DNA of 12,530 nt from Rubrobacter sp. (lineage in GTDB: Bacteria > Actinomycetota > Rubrobacteria > Rubrobacterales > Rubrobacteraceae), in the NCBI GenBank assembly GCA_013695335.1, contig JACDAR010000198.1, forward strand, positions 1-12,530, written 5' to 3'. Below the pieces are notes generated by a model that saw nothing but the letters and a program-made list of their open reading frames with translations, searched no databases and was not told the origin of the DNA. Below, piece by piece: positions 1-6,309 of the stretch. A program made the translations under genes and the position numbers. Every line of letters starts with the position of its first letter. Position 1 is the stretch's first letter.

Positions 1-104
1 AGAAGGTTGCGTTGGTGGCGTGCATGAGGAAGCTGCTCTCGATCCCAGGCGCCTTGATGAGGGATGGTGCTATTTGGAGATGTCCTCATGCCCTGACTCC
101 TTGA
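1..104 (+). CDS. IS110-like transposase, C-terminal end (partial, cut by window edge)
   Basis: Codons start at base 3 and run to a TGA at 102-104. The visible peptide begins KVALVACMRKLL and continues with a GALMRDG segment and a Trp-Arg pair. This closely resembles the extreme C-terminus of IS110/IS116/IS902 transposases, where a KVALVACMRKLL-type helix is followed by 'NAM.....TPW'. These are DEDD/serine transposases of elements that usually lack terminal inverted repeats. Only about 34 residues are visible, so it is unclear whether the gene is intact. The PfkB/isomerase operon starts about 120 bp downstream, so the element's right end probably lies between 105 and 221. I cannot see its exact junction. 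The family call comes from motif memory only. Confidence 0.72.
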   Translation, partial: KVALVACMRKLLSIPGALMRDGAIWRCPHALTP

Positions 105-221
105 CTTTTAAGACGGTTGCTCTCGTATCACGGCCCGCCACCCGCCTGTAGAATACCGCGCAGGGGAAGCGGCGAAGGGAAAGGAGTACGAATTGTTCGG
201 GATCCCAGCGGGGCAGGGAAG

Positions 222-1286
222 ATGAAAGCCTATCCCATAAAGCTGACGTATCACGTCAGGAGCTACTCTTTCGGGGAACGTTTGATCCCCGAGATGATCG
301 GCAAACAGGACGCGCCCGACGGCGTGGTCGCCGAGACCTGGGAGGTGAGCGACTACCGCGACGCCCGCGCCACGGTGACCAACGGCGAGTACGAAGGACG
401 CCTGCTCCACGATCTCGTCCAGGAGTTCCCTGATGAGCTGGTCGGGGAGGGATGGAGCGGGCCACACTTCCCGCTCCTCGAAAAGTTCCTCGACGCGTCG
501 CACATGCTCCCGGTCCACCTCCATCCCGACGACGAGACGGCGCGGACCAAACACGGCGAGCCACACGGCAAGAGCGAAGCCTGGCACATCCTGTGGGCTG
601 CGGAAGGCGCGAGTATCCTGGCAGGCATCAAAGATGGGTTCTCCCGTGACGATCTCTTCGAGGCGTTCAAGGCCGAAGATTACGACGCCGTGATGCCGAG
701 GCTCGAAATACGCACGGGCGACACGGTGTACGTGCCAGGCGGCATACTCCACACCTTCGGGCCTGACACGCTCATCTTCGAGGTGCAGCAAACCTCTGAC
801 CTCGGCCAGTTCGTGATGCCCACCGACCTGTACGGCAACCGCCTGGGCGCCGAGGAATGGGACGCGAACATAAACGCCACCCTGGACGAACTGAAGACTG
901 ACTACATGCCGCATCCAAACCCCGGCCTCGTCGTCGAAGATGGGGCGAATCGCCGTCTTCTGTGCTGCGCCGGGCCGTACTTCGCGCTCGAACGCTGGAC
1001 GCTGACCCAACCTTACGAGGAGCCTTCGCATCCCAGGCGTTGCATGACGCTCGCCAACGTCGGCGGGCCTGTGAACATCGAGTACGAAGGTGGCTCGGAG
1101 CGGCTGGAGAGGGCCGAGTCGTGCGTATTGCCTGCGGGAATTGGCGACGTGCGGATCGTGCTCGATGGCGAGACGAGCCTCGTGGTTTGTTACGTGCCTG
1201 ACCTGGAACGGGATGTGATCTCCCCTCTGCGGGAAGCCGGATACTCGGATGAAAATATACGGAGCCTCGGCAAAGTAGACCTCTAG
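222..1286 (+). CDS. manA: Class I mannose-6-phosphate isomerase (phosphomannose isomerase)
   Basis: This 354-residue cupin enzyme should interconvert mannose-6-phosphate and fructose-6-phosphate in the cytosol using one Zn. The N-terminal half carries VHLHPDDETA (98-107) followed by GKSEAW (116-121), as in Bacillus-type short ManA. PGGILHTFG (172-180) and FEVQQTSD (186-193) form the second half of the metal site. Predicted ligands are His101, Glu119 and His177; His99 sits where the family usually has Gln. The open frame extends upstream to 117, but homology starts at MKAYPIK and an AGGGA lies just upstream, so ATG 222 is chosen. A TTGACT at 101-106 could be a -35 box, but no convincing -10 follows. 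A PfkB kinase gene follows after 26 bp. It could instead be a ManA-like isomerase with another sugar phosphate as substrate. Confidence 0.85.
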   Translation: MKAYPIKLTYHVRSYSFGERLIPEMIGKQDAPDGVVAETWEVSDYRDARATVTNGEYEGRLLHDLVQEFPDELVGEGWSGPHFPLLEKFLDASHMLPVHLHPDDETARTKHGEPHGKSEAWHILWAAEGASILAGIKDGFSRDDLFEAFKAEDYDAVMPRLEIRTGDTVYVPGGILHTFGPDTLIFEVQQTSDLGQFVMPTDLYGNRLGAEEWDANINATLDELKTDYMPHPNPGLVVEDGANRRLLCCAGPYFALERWTLTQPYEEPSHPRRCMTLANVGGPVNIEYEGGSERLERAESCVLPAGIGDVRIVLDGETSLVVCYVPDLERDVISPLREAGYSDENIRSLGKVDL

Positions 1287-1300
1287 CTTTGGTACCGGAT

Positions 1301-1306
1301 AGGAGG
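1301..1306 (+). promoter_or_regulatory. Ribosome binding site deciding the TTG start of the sugar kinase
   Basis: A perfect AGGAGG sits 6 nt before TTG 1313. The frame is open upstream to 1289, but residues there do not belong to the PfkB fold. The GTG at 1308 is in another frame. This site therefore selects TTG. Confidence 0.8.
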
Positions 1307-1312
1307 AGTGTT

Positions 1313-2263
1313 TTGGGGAAGATAGTGGCTTTGGGTGAGGTGGTCTCGGACATCTACCAGTCCGAGGGTGAATCTTCGGTGGAGTTGCCTTTCATCGCGC
1401 GCCCAGGCGGAGCGCCCGCGAACGTGGCTGTGGCCGCCTCCAGGCTCGGTTCGGATGCGGCTTTCATCGGGAGCGTTGGCGATGATCTCTTCGGCACGTT
1501 CATCCTGCAGGCGCTGGAATCCGAGGGCGTGGAGACCTCGGGCGTCGTGCGCCAGAAACCGCCGACGCGGACCTCGCTGGCCTTCGTGGAGATCTCCGAC
1601 GACGGCGACAGAGATTTCACGTTCTACCGCTCCAGCCCCGCAGCAGACGAGCTGCTCTCGGAGGACGACGTGACGGAGGATCTGGTCTCGGGGGCATCCT
1701 TCGTGAACTTCGGGAGCATACCTCTGATCCGGGAGCCAGTCCGCTCCGCGACCCACAGGTTGGCCGAAGTGGCCAACGACCTCGGCGTCCCAGTCGCCTT
1801 CGACGTGAACTTTCGGGAGCATCTGTGGGAGAGCCCGGACGCCGCCCGCGAAGCCGTCGATCCGCTCCTCGACCGCTCCTCCATCGTGAAGCTGGGCGAC
1901 GACGAGCTAATGCCACTCCTCGGCGCCGATGACCCCGAAGAGGCGGCGAAGATGTTGCTGGATCGCGGCGTCTCCCTCGTCCTCGTCAGCCTCGGCTCCG
2001 ACGGGGCTTTCTACGCCACCAAGGATTTCAGCGGCAACGTCTCTGCCTTCGAGGTCGAGGTCGTTGACGCGACAGGGGCTGGCGACGCCTTCCTCGCCGC
2101 AACCCTCGTCCATCTCTCCGATACCGAATGGGATGAAGAAACGGTGCGCGAAGCCGCGCTGCGGGGCACGGCGGCTGGCTCTCTCGCCTGCACGGGCTTC
2201 GGCGCCATGAGCACCCTGCCCACGAAAGACGAGTTGGAAAAGTTCATGTCCGAAAGTGGCTGA
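1313..2263 (+). CDS. PfkB-family carbohydrate kinase (fructokinase-like)
   Basis: This 316-residue ribokinase/PfkB-fold enzyme would phosphorylate a sugar with ATP. From TTG 1313 the protein starts LGKIVALGEVVSD, a typical first strand. GGAPAN (about 32-37) is the N-terminal PfkB signature region. DATGAGDAF (about 252-260) is the C-terminal signature, with Asp258 as catalytic base and the GAGD anion hole. FDVNFRE lies mid-protein, as in bacterial fructokinases. Length fits the family. It sits 26 bp downstream of the phosphomannose isomerase, so fructose phosphorylation feeding fructose-6-phosphate to the isomerase is the simplest joint role. Substrate cannot be proven from motifs; ribokinase, 2-keto-3-deoxygluconate kinase and similar paralogues share them. 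Its TGA overlaps the next gene's start by 8 nt. Confidence 0.85.
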   Translation: MGKIVALGEVVSDIYQSEGESSVELPFIARPGGAPANVAVAASRLGSDAAFIGSVGDDLFGTFILQALESEGVETSGVVRQKPPTRTSLAFVEISDDGDRDFTFYRSSPAADELLSEDDVTEDLVSGASFVNFGSIPLIREPVRSATHRLAEVANDLGVPVAFDVNFREHLWESPDAAREAVDPLLDRSSIVKLGDDELMPLLGADDPEEAAKMLLDRGVSLVLVSLGSDGAFYATKDFSGNVSAFEVEVVDATGAGDAFLAATLVHLSDTEWDEETVREAALRGTAAGSLACTGFGAMSTLPTKDELEKFMSESG

Positions 2264-2642
2264 ACGTGGGGAGAGAATTGGGGATGTCGGCGATTCGGGC
2301 TGGTGGACCTGGCGTGCGGCGTTGTGGCTGTTCGCCGCAGTCGTCGCGGCGGTTTATCTGGGGAAGTTCTGGTATCTGCTGCTGACCAACGTGAACCACC
2401 AGTGGTCGTTGGATAGCAGTTCGACGCTGGCTACGTTGCTGGTTCTGTTTCTGTCCCTGATCTGCGGCGGAGTGTGCGCCCTGATCTTCTCCTCCGCATG
2501 GCGAACTTCGAAGAACGGGTTCCTGATCGGCACCGTGGTCACGATCCTTCTGACGTGGACGCTTTACCCCATAGCCTGCGACTCGCACGAGAGCTTCGTC
2601 GATCAGCCGAACAAAGTCTGTAATTGCTCGGGCTCACGCTGA
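2256..2642 (+). CDS. Small membrane protein, unknown function; probably frameshifted near the C-terminus
   Basis: This 128-residue frame starts with GTG inside the last codons of the kinase gene, suggesting translational coupling. Three hydrophobic segments are clear: around residues 20-43, 59-81 and 90-108. A short Cys-rich tail follows (CDS, then VCNCSG). The function is not recognised. The frame stops at 2640-2642, but the reading frame entered by adding one base at the GGG run (2630-2632) continues LTLNYYPKGTMDYSEIEYC, then IGLER and TAG (2705-2707). Small bacterial membrane proteins often end with a CxCxG...Y.P...YCxG(L/I) pattern, so this continuation looks like the original C-terminus. 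It may be a real indel, a sequencing error in the G run, or chance. Confidence 0.55.
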   Translation: MAERGERIGDVGDSGWWTWRAALWLFAAVVAAVYLGKFWYLLLTNVNHQWSLDSSSTLATLLVLFLSLICGGVCALIFSSAWRTSKNGFLIGTVVTILLTWTLYPIACDSHESFVDQPNKVCNCSGSR

Positions 2643-2707
2643 ACTACTATCCGAAGGGAACTATGGACTACTCGGAGATCGAATACTGTATCGGCCTCGA
2701 ACGGTAG
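2643..2707 (+). pseudogene. Displaced C-terminal coding remnant of the small membrane protein
   Basis: In the frame shifted by one base after GGG 2630-2632, the DNA encodes a plausible tail with two Tyr, a PKGT turn and a Cys-Ile-Gly-Leu end, then TAG at 2705-2707. Joined to the upstream frame, it would complete a CxCxG...YCxGL motif and give a protein of about 150 residues. Confidence 0.45.
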
Positions 2708-2751
2708 CCGCCGTAAGCCGAGATTTCTCCGCAAAACCAGTGCGGACCGAC

Positions 2752-2791
2752 AGGTTTGCTGAAAAACTGCACGGCGCGTTTCAGCAAACCT
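2752..2791. terminator. Bidirectional hairpin between convergent genes
   Basis: Two perfect 13-bp arms, AGGTTTGCTGAAA (2752-2764) and TTTCAGCAAACCT (2779-2791), flank a 14-nt loop. It lies exactly between the rightward membrane-protein gene and the leftward NIF3-family gene. No long T run follows on either strand, so it is a strong stem but not a textbook intrinsic terminator. Many high-GC actinomycete terminators lack the U tract. Confidence 0.75.
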
Positions 2792-2806
2792 CTTCGAAGG
2801 GGCGCG

Positions 2807-3889
2807 TCAACGCTGCACCCTGCTGACCTCGACAGGAACGTCAACCAACCCGGCGAGACGCTGGGCGAGCGGTTGCAGCGAAGGAAGTTCCGTGGCCGCG
2901 TGCCCGGCGTCTATGACGCTGAGGCCGAGGGATTCAGCGAGCAGCGCATCGTGGTAGTCGATGTCTCCTGTCACGTAGGCGTCAGCTCCCGATGCCGCGA
3001 CTTGCCGGAGGAACGAGCCGCCTGACCCTCCGAGCGCCGCAACACGTTCGATCCGCCTTCCGGGATCAGGGTCAGCGACGAGCCGCGCCGGAAAGCCGAG
3101 CCTTTCCGAGACGTGATCCACCAACCGGTCCGGCGTCATCGGATCTGGCAGCATCCCGATCCTGCCGTATCCACATCCTTTCGGATGCCCTTCGATGGAA
3201 TACACGTCCAGCGCGGTCTCTTCGTAAGGATGGGCCGCGACGGCGGCCTCCGTGGCACGTCCTATCAAGTGGGCGGGAATCACAGTCTCCAGGCGTATTT
3301 CGGGTGCCCGCTCCAGGCGGCCTTTCTCGCCGAGGTAGGGATCACTCGCTTCGCCGCCCAGGAAGGCGCCGGTCCCAGGGGTTCGGAAAGTGCAGTGGGT
3401 GTAGTCCCCGATCTCACCAGCCCCAGCATCGCTCAAGGCGTCGGCGACAGCCTCCACATAGTCTTCCGGCACGAACACGACGAGCTTTCGCAACCATCCG
3501 CGCGGCGCGACGACTTCCAGCGGGCCGCCAAGCCCGAGCGCCCCTGCCAGCGCGACGGACACACCATCCGGGGCGGCGTCGTAGCTCGTGTGGGCGGCAT
3601 AGACGGTCAGGCCGGAACGGATGGCCCGCGACACGAGATCCCCCGGATAAGAGCCGGTGTCCAAGCTCTCGATGCCGCCGAAGATGAGCGGGTGGTGGAA
3701 GAGGAGAAAATCCGCGCCCGTTTCTTCAGCTTCGTCGAAGACCTCGGGGAGCGGCGTCAGGGCCACGAGGATTCGGCTTGTTCGGGATGATGGGTCTCCA
3801 ACCTGGAGGCCGCAGTTGTCCCAGGTTTCTGCGAGGGACGGGGGAGCTATTCTCTCGATGGCCTGTATCACGTCGCTGGCAAACACCAC
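2807..3889 (-). CDS. NIF3-family dinuclear metal-centre protein (YqfO/YbgI-like)
   Basis: This 360-residue protein belongs to the NIF3/DUF34 family, which forms hexameric toroids with a two-metal site. Function remains debated; GTP cyclohydrolase-like activity and metal chaperone or regulatory roles have been proposed. Visible motifs are ETWDNCGLQVGD (21-32), FHHPLIF (64-70), AAHTSYDAAPDG (98-109) and GDIDYHDA (308-315). DAGHAATE (327-334) completes the metal site with His330 and Glu334. The long form contains the PII/CutA-like insert (about 130-235) with AHPYEE (219-224), as in Bacillus YqfO. GTG 3889 is used; GTG 3886 is equally possible because GAGGAGG (3894-3900) lies 4 nt from the first and 7 nt from the second. 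The gene is divergent from the PAP2-like gene with only 28 bp between starts. Confidence 0.9.
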   Translation of the reverse strand: MVFASDVIQAIERIAPPSLAETWDNCGLQVGDPSSRTSRILVALTPLPEVFDEAEETGADFLLFHHPLIFGGIESLDTGSYPGDLVSRAIRSGLTVYAAHTSYDAAPDGVSVALAGALGLGGPLEVVAPRGWLRKLVVFVPEDYVEAVADALSDAGAGEIGDYTHCTFRTPGTGAFLGGEASDPYLGEKGRLERAPEIRLETVIPAHLIGRATEAAVAAHPYEETALDVYSIEGHPKGCGYGRIGMLPDPMTPDRLVDHVSERLGFPARLVADPDPGRRIERVAALGGSGGSFLRQVAASGADAYVTGDIDYHDALLAESLGLSVIDAGHAATELPSLQPLAQRLAGLVDVPVEVSRVQR

Positions 3890-3917
3890 GTGTCCTCCTC
3901 ACTGTAGACTCCATCCC

Positions 3918-4493
3918 GTGAAGACCACAAGGATAGCCGAACTCATCTCCGCCGCCACCCGCCTCCCCGTGATGGCCGTCCCGCTCTTCTTACTGGTGGG
4001 CATTGCCTCCGCAGGCGTACCGGGACTATTCTGGGCGCTCCTCTGCGTCTTCCTGACGAGCGGGCTGTCCCTGCTGTATCTGCTCTTTCTCACCCGCTCG
4101 GGCAAGGTCAGCGATCCGCGCCGCATCCCGCAGTCGGAGCGCGTCGGGCCGCTGCGCGTCGTCGCGGCGCTTCACGTTGGGGCCTTTATCTTGGTGACGC
4201 TGCTTGATGCGCCAGCCGCGCTGCGGGCCGTACTCCTCGCCTACGCCATCGCCACGGCGCTCTTCGCCTTGCTTTCGACCGGGATCAACCTGTCACTCCA
4301 CGCCGCTGGCGTCTCTGGCGCGGCGGTGTGCCTCCTGTTCGTGTTCGGACTATGGGGCGCTCCAGCGCTCGTGCTCGTCCCGCTCGTGTGGTGGGCGCGG
4401 GCCCGGCTCGGGCGGCACACGCCCATCGAACTTGCGCTCGGCACGCTGGTGGGAGGCGGCGGTACGTGGCTGGCCTTCCAACTACTGGGATAG
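3918..4493 (+). CDS. PAP2-fold integral membrane protein with altered phosphatase motifs
   Basis: This 191-residue protein has about six hydrophobic segments (near 17-32, 36-58, 80-97, 103-122, 132-160 and 172-190). It resembles the PAP2-like lipid phosphatase membrane family. The three PAP2 motifs can be traced but are degenerate. KVSDPRRIP (63-71) stands where K-x6-RP is expected. SLHAAG (126-131) replaces PSGH. R161-x5-H167-x3-E171 replaces SR-x5-H-x3-D. GTG 3918 is chosen because the longer frame reading back to 3657 lies antisense to NIF3. No clear Shine-Dalgarno precedes it, so translation may be leaderless or start at ATG 3972. Such proteins are often annotated phosphoesterase without proof. 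The catalytic status here is uncertain. Confidence 0.65.
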   Translation: MKTTRIAELISAATRLPVMAVPLFLLVGIASAGVPGLFWALLCVFLTSGLSLLYLLFLTRSGKVSDPRRIPQSERVGPLRVVAALHVGAFILVTLLDAPAALRAVLLAYAIATALFALLSTGINLSLHAAGVSGAAVCLLFVFGLWGAPALVLVPLVWWARARLGRHTPIELALGTLVGGGGTWLAFQLLG

Positions 4494-4500
4494 AAGAAGC

Positions 4501-4545
4501 GGACCCGGCGAGACTCGCATCCCAGAGTTTACAAGACTGCTGCAA
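4501..4545 (-). pseudogene. tRNA 3'-half remnant / attachment-site-like repeat
   Basis: On the minus strand this stretch contains CTTGTAA (4529-4535), the form of a tRNA-Thr(UGU) anticodon loop. It is followed by a T-loop-like TGCGAGT and CTCGC, then CGGGTCC, an acceptor 3' strand. The 5' T-stem strand does not pair, and roughly 6 nt are missing between the anticodon stem and T arm. No 5' tRNA half precedes it. The last 19 nt on the plus strand (GGACCCGGCGAGACTCGCA) match the intact tRNA-Ala 3' end (6061-6079) at 17 of 19 positions, in the same orientation. It may be a degraded tRNA-Thr or the distal att scar of an element inserted at a tRNA 3' end. Confidence 0.45.
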
Positions 4546-4559
4546 AAGCCTGTTTATTC

Positions 4560-4574
4560 GGGGTGATGCACCCT
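4560..4574. terminator. Short hairpin between convergent genes, possible weak terminator
   Basis: GGGTG-ATG-CACCC (4561-4573), extendable by a G-T pair, lies between the ends of the PAP2-like gene and the leftward flavin oxidoreductase gene. The stem is short and has no T run, so function is uncertain. Confidence 0.3.
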
Positions 4575-4610
4575 AGCGAGTCATCGGAAGTGTATTCACG
4601 CGTCGGTCAC

Positions 4611-5663
4611 TTATGACTGATGTTCGCCTGTGGCGACCACGGTTGAGCTGCATGAAATTTCCTTGCGGACTGCCGGGGCAACCTCGGCGCCGAACAGTTC
4701 GATGGCGCGCATCACCTTATCGTGCCGCATCGCGCCGACGCTGATCTGGGCCATGAAGCGCTGGTGGCCGAAGAGATCGTGCTCGAAGAGGATCTTCTCC
4801 ACCACCTCCTCCGGGCTTCCTACCAGGAGCGCGCCGCGCGGTGAGCGCCCAGCCTCGAACTGAGAGCGGCGCATAGGCTGCCAACCCCGCTCGCGGCCTA
4901 TGCGATTCATCATCGCGGAATAGCTGGGGAAGAACTCGTCAGACGCTTGCTGCGACGTATCGGCGACGTATGTGTGCGAGTTGATGCTGATGGGTAGCCG
5001 TTCCGGATCATGGCCCACCTCCCTCGCGGCTTGACGGTACAGCCTGGCGAGCGGCGCGAAGTGCTCCGGCTGGCCGCCGATGATGGCGATGGCCAGCGGC
5101 AACCCGAGAACCGCGGCACGGACCACGGACTGCGGTGTTCCGCCGACGGCGATCCAGACCGGCAGCGGGTTCTGGACCGGGCGCGGGTACACACCGGCCT
5201 CGTCGAGCGGCGCCCGATGCCTGCCAGACCACGTCACGCTCTCGGACTCACGCAGCTTCAGCAGTAGTTCGAGCTTCTCGGAGAACAGTTCATCGTAGTC
5301 GCCAAGGTCGTAGCCGAAGAGTGGGAAGGATTCTATGAAGGAGCCTCGGCCCGCCATGATCTCCGCGCGGCCTCCCGAGATGAGATCCAGCGTGGCGAAG
5401 TCCTGGAAGACCCGTACCGGATCGTCTGAACTGAGAACAGTGACCGCGCTCGTCAGGCGGATGTCTTTAGTGCGCCCAGCGGCAGCCGCCAACGCTACGG
5501 CTGGCGAGGACACTGCGTAGTCTGGGCGATGATGCTCGCCGACGCCGAAAACGTCGAGGCCAACCTGGTCAGCGAGCTCGATCTCCTCAAGCAGGTTGCG
5601 CAGCCTCTGCGCCGGGTCTATCTCCGGCCCGACGTCGGCGAAGGTGTAGAGTCCTAGTTCCAT
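4611..5663 (-). CDS. LLM-class flavin-dependent oxidoreductase (luciferase-like, Atu2307/2I7G type)
   Basis: This 350-residue TIM-barrel protein belongs to the bacterial luciferase-like monooxygenase superfamily, which uses reduced FMN or F420. The start MELGLYTFADVGP, the segment GEHHRPDYAVSSP (42-54) and DPVRVFQDFATLDLISGGRA (81-100) followed by AGRG are typical of the LLM_2I7G group, whose structure is known but whose substrate is not. The core reading PVWIAVGGTPQSV sits mid-protein. Length matches. It begins 7 nt after the DUF2277 stop with no clear Shine-Dalgarno, so translation is probably coupled and the two genes form an operon. Substrate and cofactor choice (FMN or F420) cannot be read from the sequence. 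Confidence 0.85.
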   Translation of the reverse strand: MELGLYTFADVGPEIDPAQRLRNLLEEIELADQVGLDVFGVGEHHRPDYAVSSPAVALAAAAGRTKDIRLTSAVTVLSSDDPVRVFQDFATLDLISGGRAEIMAGRGSFIESFPLFGYDLGDYDELFSEKLELLLKLRESESVTWSGRHRAPLDEAGVYPRPVQNPLPVWIAVGGTPQSVVRAAVLGLPLAIAIIGGQPEHFAPLARLYRQAAREVGHDPERLPISINSHTYVADTSQQASDEFFPSYSAMMNRIGRERGWQPMRRSQFEAGRSPRGALLVGSPEEVVEKILFEHDLFGHQRFMAQISVGAMRHDKVMRAIELFGAEVAPAVRKEISCSSTVVATGEHQS

Positions 5664-5670
5664 GGTGGGA

Positions 5671-5940
5671 TCAAACGCCGAATCTCAGCGCGGAGCGGGC
5701 CTTCGCCTTGGATGCTTCCTCTTCCCTGTCCTTCGGCGGCGGCGCCGTTTCCAGTGACGCGAGCAGCCGCTCCGAGATCCTCGCTATATCCTCGACGGCG
5801 TCATGGAAGGCCGCCTCGTTCGCCCTGGATGGCTTGTTGAAACCGGAGATCTTCCGCACGTATTGCAGGGAAGCGGCCCGGATCTCCGCGTCAGTGGCCG
5901 TCGGCTCGAAGTTGAAAAGCGTCCTGATGTTCCTACACAT
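5671..5940 (-). CDS. DUF2277 family protein
   Basis: This 89-residue protein begins MCRNIRTLFNFEP, the signature opening of DUF2277, followed by EIRAASLQYVRKISGF and KPSRANEAAF. The Lys/Arg-rich tail KDREEEASKAKARSALRFG is also typical. The family is small, soluble, helical and of unknown function. The open frame extends 11 codons upstream, but family homology begins at this Met and GGAGG lies about 10 nt before it, so ATG 5940 is chosen. It is the first gene of a probable two-gene operon with the flavin oxidoreductase. A TATACT -10-like box (6000-6005) lies about 60 bp upstream inside an inverted repeat. I know of no established functional link between the two families. Confidence 0.88.
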   Translation of the reverse strand: MCRNIRTLFNFEPTATDAEIRAASLQYVRKISGFNKPSRANEAAFHDAVEDIARISERLLASLETAPPPKDREEEASKAKARSALRFGV

Positions 5941-5996
5941 GAAACCAGACCTCCGGGCCGGATGTTCGACCATAAGATTCGCGGGGTTCGTCTACC

Positions 5997-6014
5997 GTCA
6001 GTATAACCACTGAC
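5997..6014 (-). promoter_or_regulatory. Inverted repeat over a candidate -10 box of the DUF2277 operon
   Basis: GTCAGT (5997-6002) and ACTGAC (6009-6014) are perfect 6-bp arms around 6 nt. On the minus strand a TATACT hexamer (6000-6005, 5 of 6 to consensus) lies within it, upstream of the DUF2277 gene. No good -35 is seen at 16-18 bp. It could be an operator or a short hairpin after the tRNA. Confidence 0.35.
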
Positions 6015-6059
6015 CTCTTTCCCAACGATGCTCTTTTGCAGCGGCGCGAAAGTGGAGAG

Positions 6060-6132
6060 TGGACCCGACGAGACTCGAACTCGTGGCCTCCGCCATGCGA
6101 AGGCGGCGCTCTCCCAACTGAGCTACGGGCCC
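6060..6132 (-). tRNA. tRNA-Ala (anticodon CGC)
   Basis: The minus strand folds into a complete 73-nt cloverleaf. The acceptor is GGGCCCG/CGGGTCC with discriminator A, the D stem is GCTC/GAGC, and the anticodon stem CCGCC/GGCGG has loop TTCGCAT. A 5-nt variable loop and T stem ACGAG/CTCGT with loop TTCGAGT follow. Anticodon CGC reads GCG (Ala). The G3-U70 wobble pair, the main identity element for alanyl-tRNA synthetase, is present. CCA is not encoded. A possible extended -10 (TGC-TAGATT, 6146-6154) lies just upstream, with only a weak -35. Confidence 0.97.
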
Positions 6133-6191
6133 ATGAACGCAAACTAATCTAGCATATAAGCTGCTGTCTATCATCCGTGAGCCCTGAAATC

Positions 6192-6236
6192 TTTCACTGC
6201 AAGTTCACCGCGAATTCATTGCAGATTCATCGCTCT
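6192..6236 (+). promoter_or_regulatory. Four tandem 11-bp direct repeats, PHO-box-like operator
   Basis: Units in exact 11-bp register are TTCACTGCAAG (6193-6203), TTCACCGCGAA (6204-6214), TTCATTGCAGA (6215-6225) and TTCATCGCTCT (6226-6236). All share TTCAyyGC. Shifted one base left, the second unit reads GTTCACC, the core of the 11-bp direct-repeat unit bound by PhoP in Streptomyces. PhoB boxes of other bacteria have the same 11-bp periodicity. The array ends 73 bp before the peptidase ATG. A TTGCAG/TACCGT pair (6219-6246, 16-bp spacer) is a weak promoter candidate overlapping it. PhoP binding is inferred, not shown. Confidence 0.6.
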
Positions 6237-6309
6237 TTTCTACCGTGCGCTCGATCAACTGAAAGCCGCTCACGCCGTCTGGTGTGGCGATCACCGGTAA
6301 GGAGGAGGC

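Noticed and set aside
2..151. Open reading frame 2 at the left edge reaching TAG 149-151
   Set aside because: Frame 3 gives the recognisable IS110-like transposase C-terminus, so frame 2 is its shadow.
108..1031. Long minus-strand open frame of 307 codons
   Set aside because: Antisense to the phosphomannose isomerase gene; no family motif, composition typical of a GC-rich shadow frame.
3657..3917. N-terminal extension of the PAP2-like gene
   Set aside because: This part is antisense to NIF3 and its translation is polar, unlike the membrane protein that starts at 3918.
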